DNA from: Takakia lepidozioides
Lineage: Eukaryota; Streptophyta; Takakiopsida; Takakiales; Takakiaceae
Direction: 5' to 3'
NCBI GenBank assembly: GCA_030704615.1
Contig: CM060734.1
Location: 25,544,001 to 25,608,000, forward strand
DNA: 64,000 nucleotides
The notes beneath the pieces were generated by a model that saw nothing but the letters and a program-made list of their open reading frames with translations, ran no database searches and was not told where the DNA came from. Position numbers and translations under genes: made by a program. Of the stretch, positions 30,548 to 40,062 are shown in pieces (the first letter of the stretch is position 1; every line of letters starts with the position of its first letter).

Positions 30548-31131
30548 TTACCTTTGAACAACCATGTCAAGAATAAACGAGGTCGGATTCAAATACCTTC
30601 CATGGAACCTTGGCGATGGAGGCACGTCAACGTGCAATCTATGGTTTATTAAGGGATACCCAATTGGCCAAGGTCCCTCACAATGCGAGCACTCAGATCG
30701 GAGTATCAGATGTTGGCTTGCAAAGAACTGGCAATACTCACAGTGGGTAAAGAAATCAACTTGCCACCTTAGGTGGGCTACGAATGATGACCTTGGGTGT
30801 AATGCTCCTAAGTAAATACCTGGACAGGGACAACCCGGAAATACAAATCTATCTGGGCACCAGTAGAAATTCTGAGTGGTGCCGTCGGGCAGAGTTCGGG
30901 TGTTCCAAACTCGTTTGTCGGTCCAACATTTCTTATGCACTTTCTTCTCACCCAAATATCGGATATATTCCTCGATCCTCTCCCGGGGAGACCGTGGTTT
31001 ATGGAAGAACCGATGTTGGATGCGTTCCACTTTTTCATCAAAGGACATTCCGAATGGGGTTCGACCCTTGCTTAGCAGTGACCCACTTCTGCATTTGTGT
31101 TAGTCATGTCATAAACAAGCATAAGATATAG
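30548..31131 (-). CDS. Cys/His-rich pre-gag ORF of family A/B
   Basis: A 166-codon frame (from ATG 31048) begins with a charged helix (EKVERIQHRFFHKPRSPRER) and continues through a segment with repeated cysteines: CPDRFVFPGCPCPG, CEYCQFFASQH and CSHCEGPWPIG. Paired CxxC motifs suggest zinc binding. It lies between gag and another open region in the same orientation, in a place where ordinary gypsy elements have none. I do not recognise the family. It may be the C-terminal part of one longer pre-gag protein, with 31212-32372. Confidence 0.4.
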
Positions 31132-31211
31132 TGGTGCTGGTTGGTACAATGGTGCTCACCGCACATCACTACCATACTCCTCAGCAATCAAAGCAAATGA
31201 GGTCTGGACCC

Positions 31212-32372
31212 CTATAGTAGGAGTTCCTGGATCAACCATACAAGGTCTCTAATCCGACCCACTAGAACGGCTACTAGTGGCGGGCTCGTCCTCTCCCTCT
31301 TCCGAGGAAGTGTACTTAGTGGGTCCACTCGGGCACTCTCTACTGAGGAGGTGGCATGTACCACTCGGGGCGGTAAACGAGGCAAATATGCCAAAGGAAT
31401 CCATAGGCCAAAAGGGAAAGCTACTGGCTGAACTGGATCTGGTGGGATCGTCCTACGAACTGGAGCAGGTGATGCAACAAAAGAACTCTCTGCTCGGCGG
31501 TCACTAACTGTGTCTAGCAGCGACAGTGAACCAGATGAAATCAACTCACGAATAAGAGCTGCTGACGTGGTCCCTCGGTGATAATACCGGGGTGGTAAGA
31601 ATGGCCGGCAGAACCTCCTCGGATGTGGGAGACTCTCACTCTCGAACCCGTCCTCTCTTGGGCCGACTCCAATCAGCCAATCTACAAAGGCGGGGCGCTG
31701 ACCGCAGATAGCACGTCCTACACACTCTCTCAATGGGGCTGACCGCCTAGCGATCCTGCTGCGCGTGTACAACAGGGTGTTTGTGATGGTGCGACACAAC
31801 GCACAACAAGCCAAGTAGGCCACCTGCCACGCAAGATGGACCTCAAGGGCCGAATCCAAATGAATATAAGCAAGAAAAGGTGGCTGACAATAGCCCGGCC
31901 AACGGGTGTTGAACCGGAAAAACATAGAAATAGGAGCCGTCTGGCTCCGGGGCCTCGGGGTCCAACCCGGGCTAAGATCCGATACCCACGATACTCCTCT
32001 GCAATGGTCAAGATGCGTCGTCGCATTAACGTGCAAATCACTGTGGCCTCGGGGCCAGGTACGTTGCCAGTCCCGATGCTAGAAATGATGCGATAGAGTC
32101 CGATCACCCGGTACTCAAAGGAATGCTCCCGGTGAAGGAACTCCAATGGTGCGGCCATACTGCCACTCAAAAGTCTCCATGAGGTTAACAACATGCACCC
32201 CAAAGTGATAAATGTGTCTAAAAGCACTTAAATATTCCCTTGGCCCTTTCCTGCCGGAGACAAAAGATACAGAACAATAAACGTTAGATAAAGTGAAAGA
32301 ACAAGATCCAGGAAGAGAATGATAGGCGTCCACTCTTCTTCCATCCAAGGTGCGGAGAGCCTGACTATTCAC
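31212..32372 (-). pseudogene. long pre-gag coding region of family A/B (frameshifted)
   Basis: Coherent protein text alternates between frames. It starts at 32372 (MNSQALRTLDGRRVDAYHSL; ETFEWQYGRTIGVP), continues in a second frame (FEYRVIGLYRIISSIGTGNV; RRRILTIAEEYRGYRIL), then in a third down to 31212 (PPFLAYIHLDSALEVHLAWQ; QRPAFVDWLIGVGPREDGFE). At least two indels are needed to connect them. No domain is recognised. The N-terminal part looks globular and the C-terminal part proline/arginine-rich. Its position directly after the leader suggests an extra element-encoded protein rather than host sequence. Confidence 0.4.
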
Positions 32373-33912
32373 TTATCTCCCGGCAGACGCACCATTTATA
32401 TGACGAGCCCTGGTCGCGTGTGGCCAGGGTGACGACATACTAGCCTAAGGGGATCGAGGTAAGTTGCGGTGTAGGTTGGGCTTGATGAACCGCCTACCCG
32501 GCTGCGGTTAGTGCAAGGGGTCCGTGGAATGTTACTGGGGGTGATCGATGATTTCTAATTTCTACCGGCAAAGCAGGGTTTAGCAACTCTACTTCACAGG
32601 GCAAGTTTGCGTTTTCTAAGTCCTACGGGATTTCTACGTTTTATCAAGTAACTGCCTTCCAAGTCTTAGAGCCGCTTCTCCCACTGCCCCTTCTTCCCCG
32701 AGTGCTTGAGTTCAAATCACCCTCGGGAAGGGACCAATCCTCTCTCCCCCGAAGTTCTCTCTTAACTTCAAGGGACAAGAATCACTAAGCAATGTCAAAC
32801 AGATAAGGTGAAAAGTTCAATAAGTTTCCAACTACACCTCTCAAGTGTTCCTATTCCAAAAAGTTCAAACAAGTGCGGCAATCCTAATTGAGGAATTTCC
32901 CTCCACCAAAATAACAGGAAATGATAAAAAATACAATATTCCAGAAAAATACGTCCCTAATAGAGGCTCATGCAGAGTCTCCAGAGGTGCCAAGACACGC
33001 CCACTGGGGAACCCCCTGGGAACTCAATGGAACCCCGGGAACGCCCGAGATCCGTTCCCCCTTCGCGGGGAATTGCCGCCTCTTCTGCGGATGAACAGAA
33101 GTCGTCGGGTCGGACTCCGCTGCACATTCGTTAGTTGCAAAACGGGCTGTCGCCCCTCCTAAGACATTCCAGGGGTGGGACCAACCCTAGTTTCAACCCC
33201 CCTATATTACCACCAGCACCTTTCCTTCATGGAAAGCGTCATCTTCTACCCTTGGCTCTGACACGTGGGGTCACTTTAGCCATAAAACACAGACATAGTA
33301 CTTTTGGTTTGCTCTTGTCTCTAGCTACTTCTCTCTCTAACTCTCGTTCCTAGAGCCTCCTCCGGCTCTCCCTGGGCTTATCTGATTGGCCTTCCCAGCG
33401 GCCTTCTCCTCTCCAAAGCATGCAATTTTCTCACCAATAGATCACCCAAACCAGCCCCTTTCCCTTGAGAGGGGTCAACAAAAAAAGAAATAGTTGAGGG
33501 TCCAGAATACCCCCCTTAAACAAATGCCATCCGCTGTAACCGCGGGTCAAAGAAGCCCCAGCGAGGGCCTTGCGGGCCGGATAATAGCGCTGTCGCTTCG
33601 GATAAATACGGAGACCGCCGGTCCACAGGCCGGAGCTTTACCCAGCGGTTCATAACTCAGATTTGGCACGTGGCTGTTTTCGCCCCCGCGTGCTGGCCAC
33701 GCAGCCCGTCCTTTTGTGCACGTACGACTAGGGTCAGCGCCCCGCCTTCTCAGCGCCGAGGCGTGGGGCCGCGGCTGCTCCGTTGGGTCCCTGGCTCCCG
33801 GGCGCACCAGTCGGGGCTTTCCCGCACTGCTGGCGACCCGTGGGCAGCTCCTACACTCCAAAAAACTAGGGCCCAAAAAAATACAAACCTCTCTCCCCCC
33901 TTCCTTGTATTC
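32362..33912 (-). repeat. LTR/leader of family A/B, second copy
   Basis: Inverse-orientation match to 2810-4508. It includes the phrase around 32365-32420 (AAGTGAATAGTCAGG, then CTCGTCATATAAATGGTGCG in the other reading direction) and the TTAAGGGGGGTATTCTGG motif near 33505. TSD, LTR ends and primer site could not be fixed by eye. Confidence 0.65.
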
Positions 33913-34184
33913 AAGGTCCCTTAGTGGGGTAGCTAGAGAAGGTTATCAGCTTCTGGTTAGAACTTCTCATAGCTGTATATTAACTCATCTTCATCAATAA
34001 TAGAAATAAACAAGTACCCAATGCTTCTTTCCACTTCCAATGGTGCCAAAGCCTTTTGGCAAATCATGTCCTGGGGTTTTCCCACATCAAATCTCGCATG
34101 GACGGGTGCTTTTATGTGCATAGGGTTGGAAAGTAGATCTGCCTCGCTGTCCAAGGCCAGGACCAAGTGAGCCGGTCACTTGGC
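33913..34184. other. unassigned; short open frame on minus strand
   Basis: The minus strand is open for about 69 codons (34166-33957), including HIKAPVHARFDVGKPQDMIC and GYLFISIIDEDELIYSYEKF, which reads like true protein. No family is recognised and no good start codon is seen. It may be an exon or element remnant. Confidence 0.3.
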
Positions 34185-34290
34185 AAAGGTGGTCAGCGGG
34201 TTGGTACAAGGGGTGCTGGCAGCTTCATATCACATTGTGTGTGTGTCACCCAGTAGTTTGGGGTTCAAATCCCACTACAAAGGATGATGT
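34185..34290 (+). repeat. possible tRNA-derived SINE head
   Basis: TGGTCAGCGGGTTGGTA (about 34189) resembles a polymerase III A box and GGGGTTCAAATCCCACTAC (about 34259) an excellent B box with a closed T-arm stem. The spacing (about 65 bp) and the lack of a foldable anticodon arm argue against a functional tRNA. A tRNA-like SINE promoter is the best guess; its 3' end is not defined. Confidence 0.35.
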
Positions 34291-34525
34291 CTCTTTCCTA
34301 CGGGCCCATGGCCAATACAAAAAAGAGGTTAAAATTCTCTCTTCCTCAATTGTGAGCAGCCGCTGCCAAGGATTCTTTGATTTTGTTTGTTGTTTACTGT
34401 GATAATAAAATTGAAACACGCACCCTGAGAGTGAATGGAAAGTTTTCAATTTCAATCATCAAATCGGGTAGCCTCTAAAAGGTATGTATGCTCTGCAATT
34501 GCCATTTGCAATTGTTGAGCCTCAT

Positions 34526-35315
34526 CTAAAGGCGCACCACGCATAATTTGTTCTCATCATGGTGACCCCAAAGAACAATCCCTTCATCTATTTCATCTAC
34601 ACGATCTATAATTATGTTATGTAGCAAACAACAAGCTACAACTAAACTAGGAAGCTTGCGCAAATCTGGGCGTGCCATAGTATTCTTCAAAATACGCCAT
34701 ATTCCCTTCAAAAGCCCAAAGGAACGTTCAACTACCATGCGAGTAGATGAGTGCTTGTAGTTGAGGTGCCGGTACATACGTGGAAGAGTAATTCCAGACC
34801 AAGGAACAAGTAAATTGCGATCCCCTGTGTAACCTGCATCGCCGTAATGGCATTGCTCCAAGAATAAGCGCTTTTATGAACCTTTTGCAAATGTTCACTT
34901 ATGTGCAATCAGCAACCCCAAATAACTCCCCTATGGACGTATGCGTGTCACCCATTCCAAACCGCCGCAAAGCGATTGCAACCTGTTTGGGAACGGTAAG
35001 TAGCCATCCAATTATGGTGATTAAACCAGGTGGTGGATTCCTTGTCATCTCCACTGTGACCAATTCACAAATATAGTGAAAGGTAGGGATAGAAACCCGA
35101 AACATGGATGGTCTTCCATATGCCATGGCCGGAAAAATAAAACCTAATCTTAATTGCCAACAATCAACAAGCACCCTGCATAATTCTCTCTTCTTTTCAA
35201 TGTCTCCAAATTCATCCCCTAATTTGTGCCTAAACCATAATACAAGTAATAAGTATGTATCTTTACCTATACCTCTACTAATTGATTGTAATGGCAGTAT
35301 CCTAATCTGTCTCAA
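34526..35315 (-). pseudogene. PIF/Harbinger transposase with a deleted middle
   Basis: The upstream part (35315-34899) has the N-terminal region FRVSIPTFHYICELVTVEMT and the helix-turn-helix end LRRFGMGDTHTSIGELFGVA. The downstream part (34861-34526) has GDAGYTGDRNLLVPW, with the second catalytic aspartate, and the SSTRMVVERSFGLLKGIWRI block with the catalytic glutamate, then LPSLVVACCLLHNIIID. The parts are only about 37 bp apart and out of frame; about 120-130 residues of a normal ~400-residue protein, including the first catalytic aspartate, are gone. It therefore cannot cut DNA. Terminal repeats were not found. Confidence 0.85.
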
Positions 35316-36394
35316 AGATTAATCCTCATCATTATATCATGTAACACATAACTAAAAGAGAATCATAATAAGTGGGGTCAGAGTGTACTTACTTGTAGTA
35401 GCCAAATGACAAAAGCTGGTGGGTCCCGACTCTTGTGAAGACTTGCTGATACAGAGCACAAAGCTTGGCAGGAGCGCAGGCCAAGCGCACTATAGTTGTC
35501 AAAGTACTAGATCTGGTGGGTCCCGGCAAGTGTGAAGAGCAAGTAGTTCTACATGACCATGAAGAGAGCCTGGCATGAGCACCCTCTAGCAGGTCCGAGT
35601 ATGAAGAGATTGTGAGTGTGATGAGCCTGGCACAAGCAAAGAGTGTGGCGGTCCCGGCAAGCAATGTGCACAACCTTCACAGCAGGTAGATTAAGAGACA
35701 TGGTCACCTGCTACAACAAGTCAAAAGCGATTACCGATTATAGGCCATGAACTCTGCGCGTAATTCCCAGGTATTGCGCTTACCAATGTCGGTCACCGAT
35801 ATCTGGGCGCCGGCGAAAATTAACGCATGGAAGCATGTCGTCATTTTTGCCATCTAGTGCCAACTTGGCCGATTGCCGGGACATGGAAGTTGTCCCTACG
35901 GCCATGGAGCGGAGAGGAGAGGAGAGGCCCGCAGGTGAAAGGGGAGGGGCCGGGCCCGCCGTATCAACATCCGTGGAGCCGCTTAAGAACCGGGCAATTG
36001 GCCTTGATGTGGCAAGTGCCATGATAGGAGTGGCACATAATATTGAGGAGCTCTTCTTTAATCATCATCGTGATGAAGGAGTTGTCGCGTGTCAGAAGCT
36101 TGATGGAAGGTGGAATGATGCTCGCCTCGAGCATCATGATTACTACTCTAGGCACACCAATATCCTTAAACATGGGGAGCTCCTTTGCATGGACATCAGC
36201 GTCAAACAATGAATCAAAGACGTTCCTACATCCAAGAGAGAGAAGACTCCGGCTGAAGCCAGCGTACAACTAAGAGCCACTTCACCTTTTGGCTATTGCC
36301 CCCTTTCGGGGGTGGGCCCTATGAGAGAACATATGTACTGTAGGACACCAAGTAACCGGGGGTATAGAAATATTTACGGTAACATAGGGTCGTA
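35316..36394. other. no supported gene
   Basis: Frames on both strands reach about 125 codons. The minus frame 36269-35964 (HAKELPMFKDIGVPRVVIMM, DNSFITMMIKEELLNIM) looks mildly protein-like, but no family is recognised. Repeated words (GGTCCCGGCAAG; GCCTGGCA-AGCA) occur at 35420-35660. Confidence 0.3.
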
Positions 36395-36407
36395 GGATTG
36401 GACTGGT

Positions 36408-36570
36408 TAATCGGCGGAAGTCATACATGCCAGTCTTGGAAGACCCCCTCTCCTCACCCTGTCATGCCACATGTCATGTCCAGTCTTCTCCACGTATTGT
36501 CCTGGGATTAATCTGCGGAAGTCGTATATGCCAGTCGTGAAGACCCTCTCGCCTTCCCTGCATTGTCGTG
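36408..36570. repeat. ~100-bp direct duplication
   Basis: GCGGAAGTCATACATGCCAG at about 36413 recurs as GCGGAAGTCGTATATGCCAG at about 36513, each followed by a GAAGACCC...CCCTG block. The surroundings (36460-36610) contain several ACGTGG-type words. Confidence 0.8.
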
Positions 36571-36804
36571 ACACGTGGCATATCCCTTCTATTCCACGTG
36601 AAGCTGACATGGATTAGCAGTCATGTATTGCGGTCTTATCTATGACTATGATTAGGCGTCCCCGTTGCCACGTCAACAGTGAGCACCACGATTGGCAGAT
36701 ACGATTCTATGGCGCTTACGACTCATTTGTCACAACTGACTGGGTGTATCTGACTGGGCAGTCATGCAGTCATAAAAGGATGATACGACTGGAAAATTGT
36801 TGAC

Positions 36805-37218
36805 CTAAAAGCCAGGATTTGTTGTAGTGGGTTGACAATGGCTATAATGAGGTTGCGGTCTGGGTGATGATGGTGGGAGCAGGGAGATGTGATTCCGGAT
36901 AAGAAAGAGTGAGGTAAGACTATATGTAAAGATGTAGTATGGAGGAGGAAATGCATCTATCAGGGAGAGTGCTTCGAAAATGGCCATAAGTTCAACACAT
37001 AATATGGTGGCAGGGCCAGGAAATATGAGGGCGGTGCCCCGGTTAGTGGAAGCGTGGTATACTCCGTAACTGGCATTAGATATGGTGAGGGAGCCGTCGG
37101 TATAGTGGGAGTTAGATGGGGGGTATCTGAGGGGGATAGCCTGTCGATATAAGAAGGGGATAGGGGGTGTGGATATTGCGGGATGGCCTGGGAGGGGCGC
37201 GACAACGCCCTTAACCAT
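36805..37218 (-). pseudogene. RNase H domain of retroelement copy 2
   Basis: The frame encodes HYTDGSLTISNASYGVYHAS (first D), ILCVELMAIFEALSLIDAF (E) and YYIFTYSLTSLFLIRNHIS, where the third acid is changed (TYS instead of TDS). The C-terminal histidine region is not seen before the frame degenerates near 36810. It is the same family as 26244-27435, in the same orientation. Loss of a catalytic acid and truncation indicate a dead copy. It follows the methyltransferase-like segment in the same strand. Confidence 0.75.
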
Positions 37219-37344
37219 GCTTTGTTTGGTTTAATTAAGGGGGAATGATACTAGTGTATGGTTACAGGACGAGGTGGGTGAGCGGTGGCTGTTTGGGTGT
37301 AGGGTGGTAGCCTTCACTTTGTGCGTCATGGTTAATAGGTGGTT

Positions 37345-37749
37345 TCAGTGATTCAGGAAGGGTATTGATATATTGATGGGGGAGGAGTGTTGGACATGTA
37401 AAATTAGGGTTAGAGTGGGTTCCCTCTGGCGGAGGTATTTGGGGAGGGGTGGGATATGCACGTATTTAAGCTGGTTTGGTTTGATTGTGGCTAGTAAATT
37501 AACCCCTGTCGGGAGGCGTAGAAGAGGATGGGAGTCGTTAGGTGATTTTTGTTGTGTGAATATGAGTATTGTGAGGGCATAGGGGGAGGAGTGAGCGGCG
37601 AAGCGTGCCCATTGGAGAGCTTCATGAGCGGAGGTACCAGGGGGAGGGTGGGCAAGGCCTCTGCCAGCCCAGGTGTGCTGAGTGGCAGTACCTGTGGCTC
37701 CGAAGATGCAATCCATGTGGTGTGGGCTTGCAAATGTAGTTAATTCCAT
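37345..37749 (-). pseudogene. segment upstream of RNase H, possibly methyltransferase-like
   Basis: The open frame contains HTWAGRGLAHPPPGTSAHEA then LQWARFAAHSSPYALTILIF, followed by HPLLRLPTGVNLLATIKPNQ. The order W-x-G, then x-x-PPP, a helix and a hydrophobic strand resembles the [N/D]PPx motif region of adenine methylases such as the Dam-like domain of DIRS retroelements, but the first residue is H rather than N or D. The part after it is shared with 27.0-27.4 kb. The assignment is a suggestion only; the repeated occurrence shows that the segment belongs to the element. Confidence 0.35.
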
Positions 37750-37881
37750 AGGGCATATAAGCGGGCTGGAGTAGTATGAATGAGTGAGTTGGAATGAGTT
37801 GATGAGTAGTGCAAGAATGTCCTGGGGTATAGTGTTATGAGAGCATGCCGTTGCCAGTCTATTGAGGGTACGTGGTTAGCT

Positions 37882-37916
<35 letters not shown>
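37882..37916 (+). repeat. G35 homopolymer
   Basis: Thirty-five consecutive G residues. On the element's coding (minus) strand they would encode polyproline between KHA and ANHVPSIDW. Length is likely variable in vivo and in assembly; G-quadruplex formation is possible. Confidence 0.9.
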
Positions 37917-37917
<1 letters not shown>

Positions 37918-37969
37918 GGCATGTTTGAGATAACGGTCTACGAGCCAACATAGTTCAGTGGCAAAAGTC

Positions 37970-38500
37970 TTGTTTGGGGGGTTGTAATGTTTGCAAGTAT
38001 GTGTTCGCGGCGGAGTAATTTCCCCATAACCATGTTAGTCCGTCGTTGGGGATTAGGCCAATGTAGTGGCCGTATTGAGCATAGATATTGGGAAAACGAG
38101 GGCCGATACATATCGTGGGGAGGTCATGCCCAATGTCTGTATTGGGGTTGCATTCGGTCGTGCATATGTGAATGTTGGGGGCAGTTATCGGGTTGTGTAC
38201 ATTGGGTGTCTACAGACTGGGCGGGGGAAACGTGCTGTTGATAGATGTATGTTAGGTAATTAATGTTGGTGCGTTTGTAAAAATTAGTAAGGAGGGCAAG
38301 GTTGTGGGCAGGATCACAATCATCGTGTGATCCAAAGAGGTCGTCTTCAATTTGCCATGTGTTGTCATCTGATGGGAAGCCAGCCCATTTACAATAGTAA
38401 AATGTATCTACACAGGTGGCTCCGAAGGGATCTATTGACGTATGGGTTTTTATTCCGAGGATAGCTTCTATGATGAAGGCATTGGGGTTTTCAGGGTTGT
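37970..38500 (-). pseudogene. chromodomain-encoding part of retroelement copy 2
   Basis: An open minus-strand frame (one TGA) encodes AFIIEAILGIKTHTSIDPFG, then TFYYCKWAGFPSDDNTWQIE and DDL, and after an insertion LALLTNFYKR. The pattern (hydrophobic)-V/I-E-x-I-L, Y-x-x-K-W-x-G-x-P-x-x-x-x-T-W, L...F is a chromodomain, which binds methylated histone tails; aromatic cage positions Y and W are kept. An insertion of about 10 residues lies before the first tyrosine. A further stretch (RTNMVMGKLLRREHILANI) and TELCWLVDRYLKHA in another frame lead into the G35 tract. It is upstream of the RNase H part. Confidence 0.6.
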
Positions 38501-38900
38501 TTAGGCAGGTTGTGGGGCATTATGCCATGCCACACTTATGCCACAGATGACGTGGCTGGTGTGGCCGTGGACGTCTGTGACGTGGATGTTGACAAGGCCG
38601 CCATCATGTCAACGTGGACGTTGACATGGCGGGGTGTGGGAATGACATGGGTGTGTAATATCTCACACTTATTCTTATTCGGGATAGTACTCCAATACGT
38701 GGCACCCCCTGGATTGACGCGTGTAATAGCTGGAGTGTTGACACTTGGCACAATGAAATATGGACGTCTGTCTCCTATTAGGTAAGGCACGTGCCCTTGA
38801 CAACGTCTGTAATACATGCTACCGATGGCGACACGTGTCAAAAGGGGGAGGGTGACACATGTGGGTGGGTGTGGAATACGGTAGTGTGTGGTACTACATG
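38501..38900. promoter_or_regulatory. cluster of ACGT-core motifs upstream of the chromodomain ORF
   Basis: About ten ACGT words lie in 300 bp, including the palindromes GGCACGTGCC (38786-38795) and GACACGTGTC (38830-38839), and several GACGTGG/ACGTGGAC copies at 38545-38620. ACGT cores are bZIP/bHLH targets in plants. The position, upstream of the minus-strand element frame, suggests an element promoter or LTR, but this is inference. Confidence 0.35.
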
Positions 38901-39596
38901 TGGTGTATCTCACACCAATGTGAGGTTGTGTCCTCAGTTGCATAAGCGATACATGTCACAACAACATTGCAAGTATGTGTATGCATACAAATCTAACATT
39001 GCTACTCAATTCGATAGCCATACATACATGCTATATGCTGACAACACACCAACAAGGGCAGATAATACTTAAAATCAGAACTAAAAGGAGACGATGACCA
39101 AATAAATAAAAATTGGCACTTCATTTCAAGATCATAATCCGATTCTGAATAACCAAAACAAAAACCAGTGTGACACAGCAGAGTTTCGTAACTTAATATT
39201 CACCAATATTACAAAATAATTCGGATTTATTTATTTATTTTTGCATTAAATTTCATTTCTATGTGCCCACATCAGAAATATATATACGACGACACTGCAC
39301 ACCTGAAACTGCACACATTTCTTAAATGATCCATTTTAGGTGTTTCTACCTTACTGACCACAAGAAAGCCATGCCATAAACCAGCATATTAACCATCGGA
39401 AACACAAAATCCCTCGTTATGAACTATTTGTAACACTGACCACCTTCACCCGGCTTCACAGAGGGCATGTACCTACAAAACGAAGTGCTAGAGGCAAGGT
39501 TCCATCCTATGAAACTAATTTCAGGAATTTGCCTGACCAGATACTAGAGCCTCTGTACAATTGGCTTTTGCCACTAGCGATATCCCAATCTCAGGA
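38901..39596. other. no gene recognised
   Basis: A/T-rich with stops in all frames and no recognised motif. A short ATTTATTTATTTTT tract is near 39225. Confidence 0.45.
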
Positions 39597-39620
39597 GGGG
39601 GGGGGGGGGGGGGGGGGGGG
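39597..39620 (+). repeat. G24 homopolymer
   Basis: Twenty-four consecutive G residues in otherwise A/T-rich, gene-less DNA. Confidence 0.9.
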
Positions 39621-39982
39621 TCATTCAGCCCATACACAATTGCAATCTTGCGTTTGATGCACTTCAATTCTAATCTAGTCTTCAAAGTATTGAACATGCA
39701 AAAGAAAGGTTGAAAGACACGGTTCCATCTTATGACAACACTTTGAGGAAAGTTGCAGACCTCATAGTGTTGTTGTTCATTATGTCGCAGAAGATGTATG
39801 GAGGAATCACTTCAATGTCTGGGCTGCCTCACTTTACTGAATCAAATCGAAGTTTTGGAACACAATAGCAATGTCCATCTTACTTTAGGATAAGGTCCAG
39901 ATTATTCATCTCAAGCAAACAATCTTGTTCAAGACCTGACTTCAAACTTGCAGAATATTCACTCTACGCCACATCTTTCTCT
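39621..39982. other. no gene recognised
   Basis: No ORF, RNA or repeat can be supported between the G-tract and the family Y integrase piece. Confidence 0.4.
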
Positions 39983-40062
39983 ATCGCGGTCCGAGAGAAT
40001 ATCCTTTGGGAGTCCATGATGTTTGAAGACGTGGGCGAAGTAAAGTCGCCCCGTCTCCTGCC
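39983..40062 (-). pseudogene. 80-bp family Y integrase fragment
   Basis: The bases match 19933-20012 in the complete element: part of the integrase core around the second catalytic aspartate (IVSDRDPKF region, here with changes) and the HHGLPKD-type text. Similarity stops sharply at about 40062. It is an isolated fragment. Confidence 0.85.

Larger units (their letters stand above)
29997..33912 (-). mobile_element. 5' part of a family A/B gypsy element
   Basis: Reading leftwards: LTR/leader (33912-32362), a long pre-gag coding region (32372-30548, several frames), then gag (30488 down to about 29997), where the element is truncated against the PDF repeat tail. The leader matches 2810-4508. 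No pol is present. The right boundary is the end of similarity to the other copy, near a T-rich TTGTATTTTTTT tract. Confidence 0.75.
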
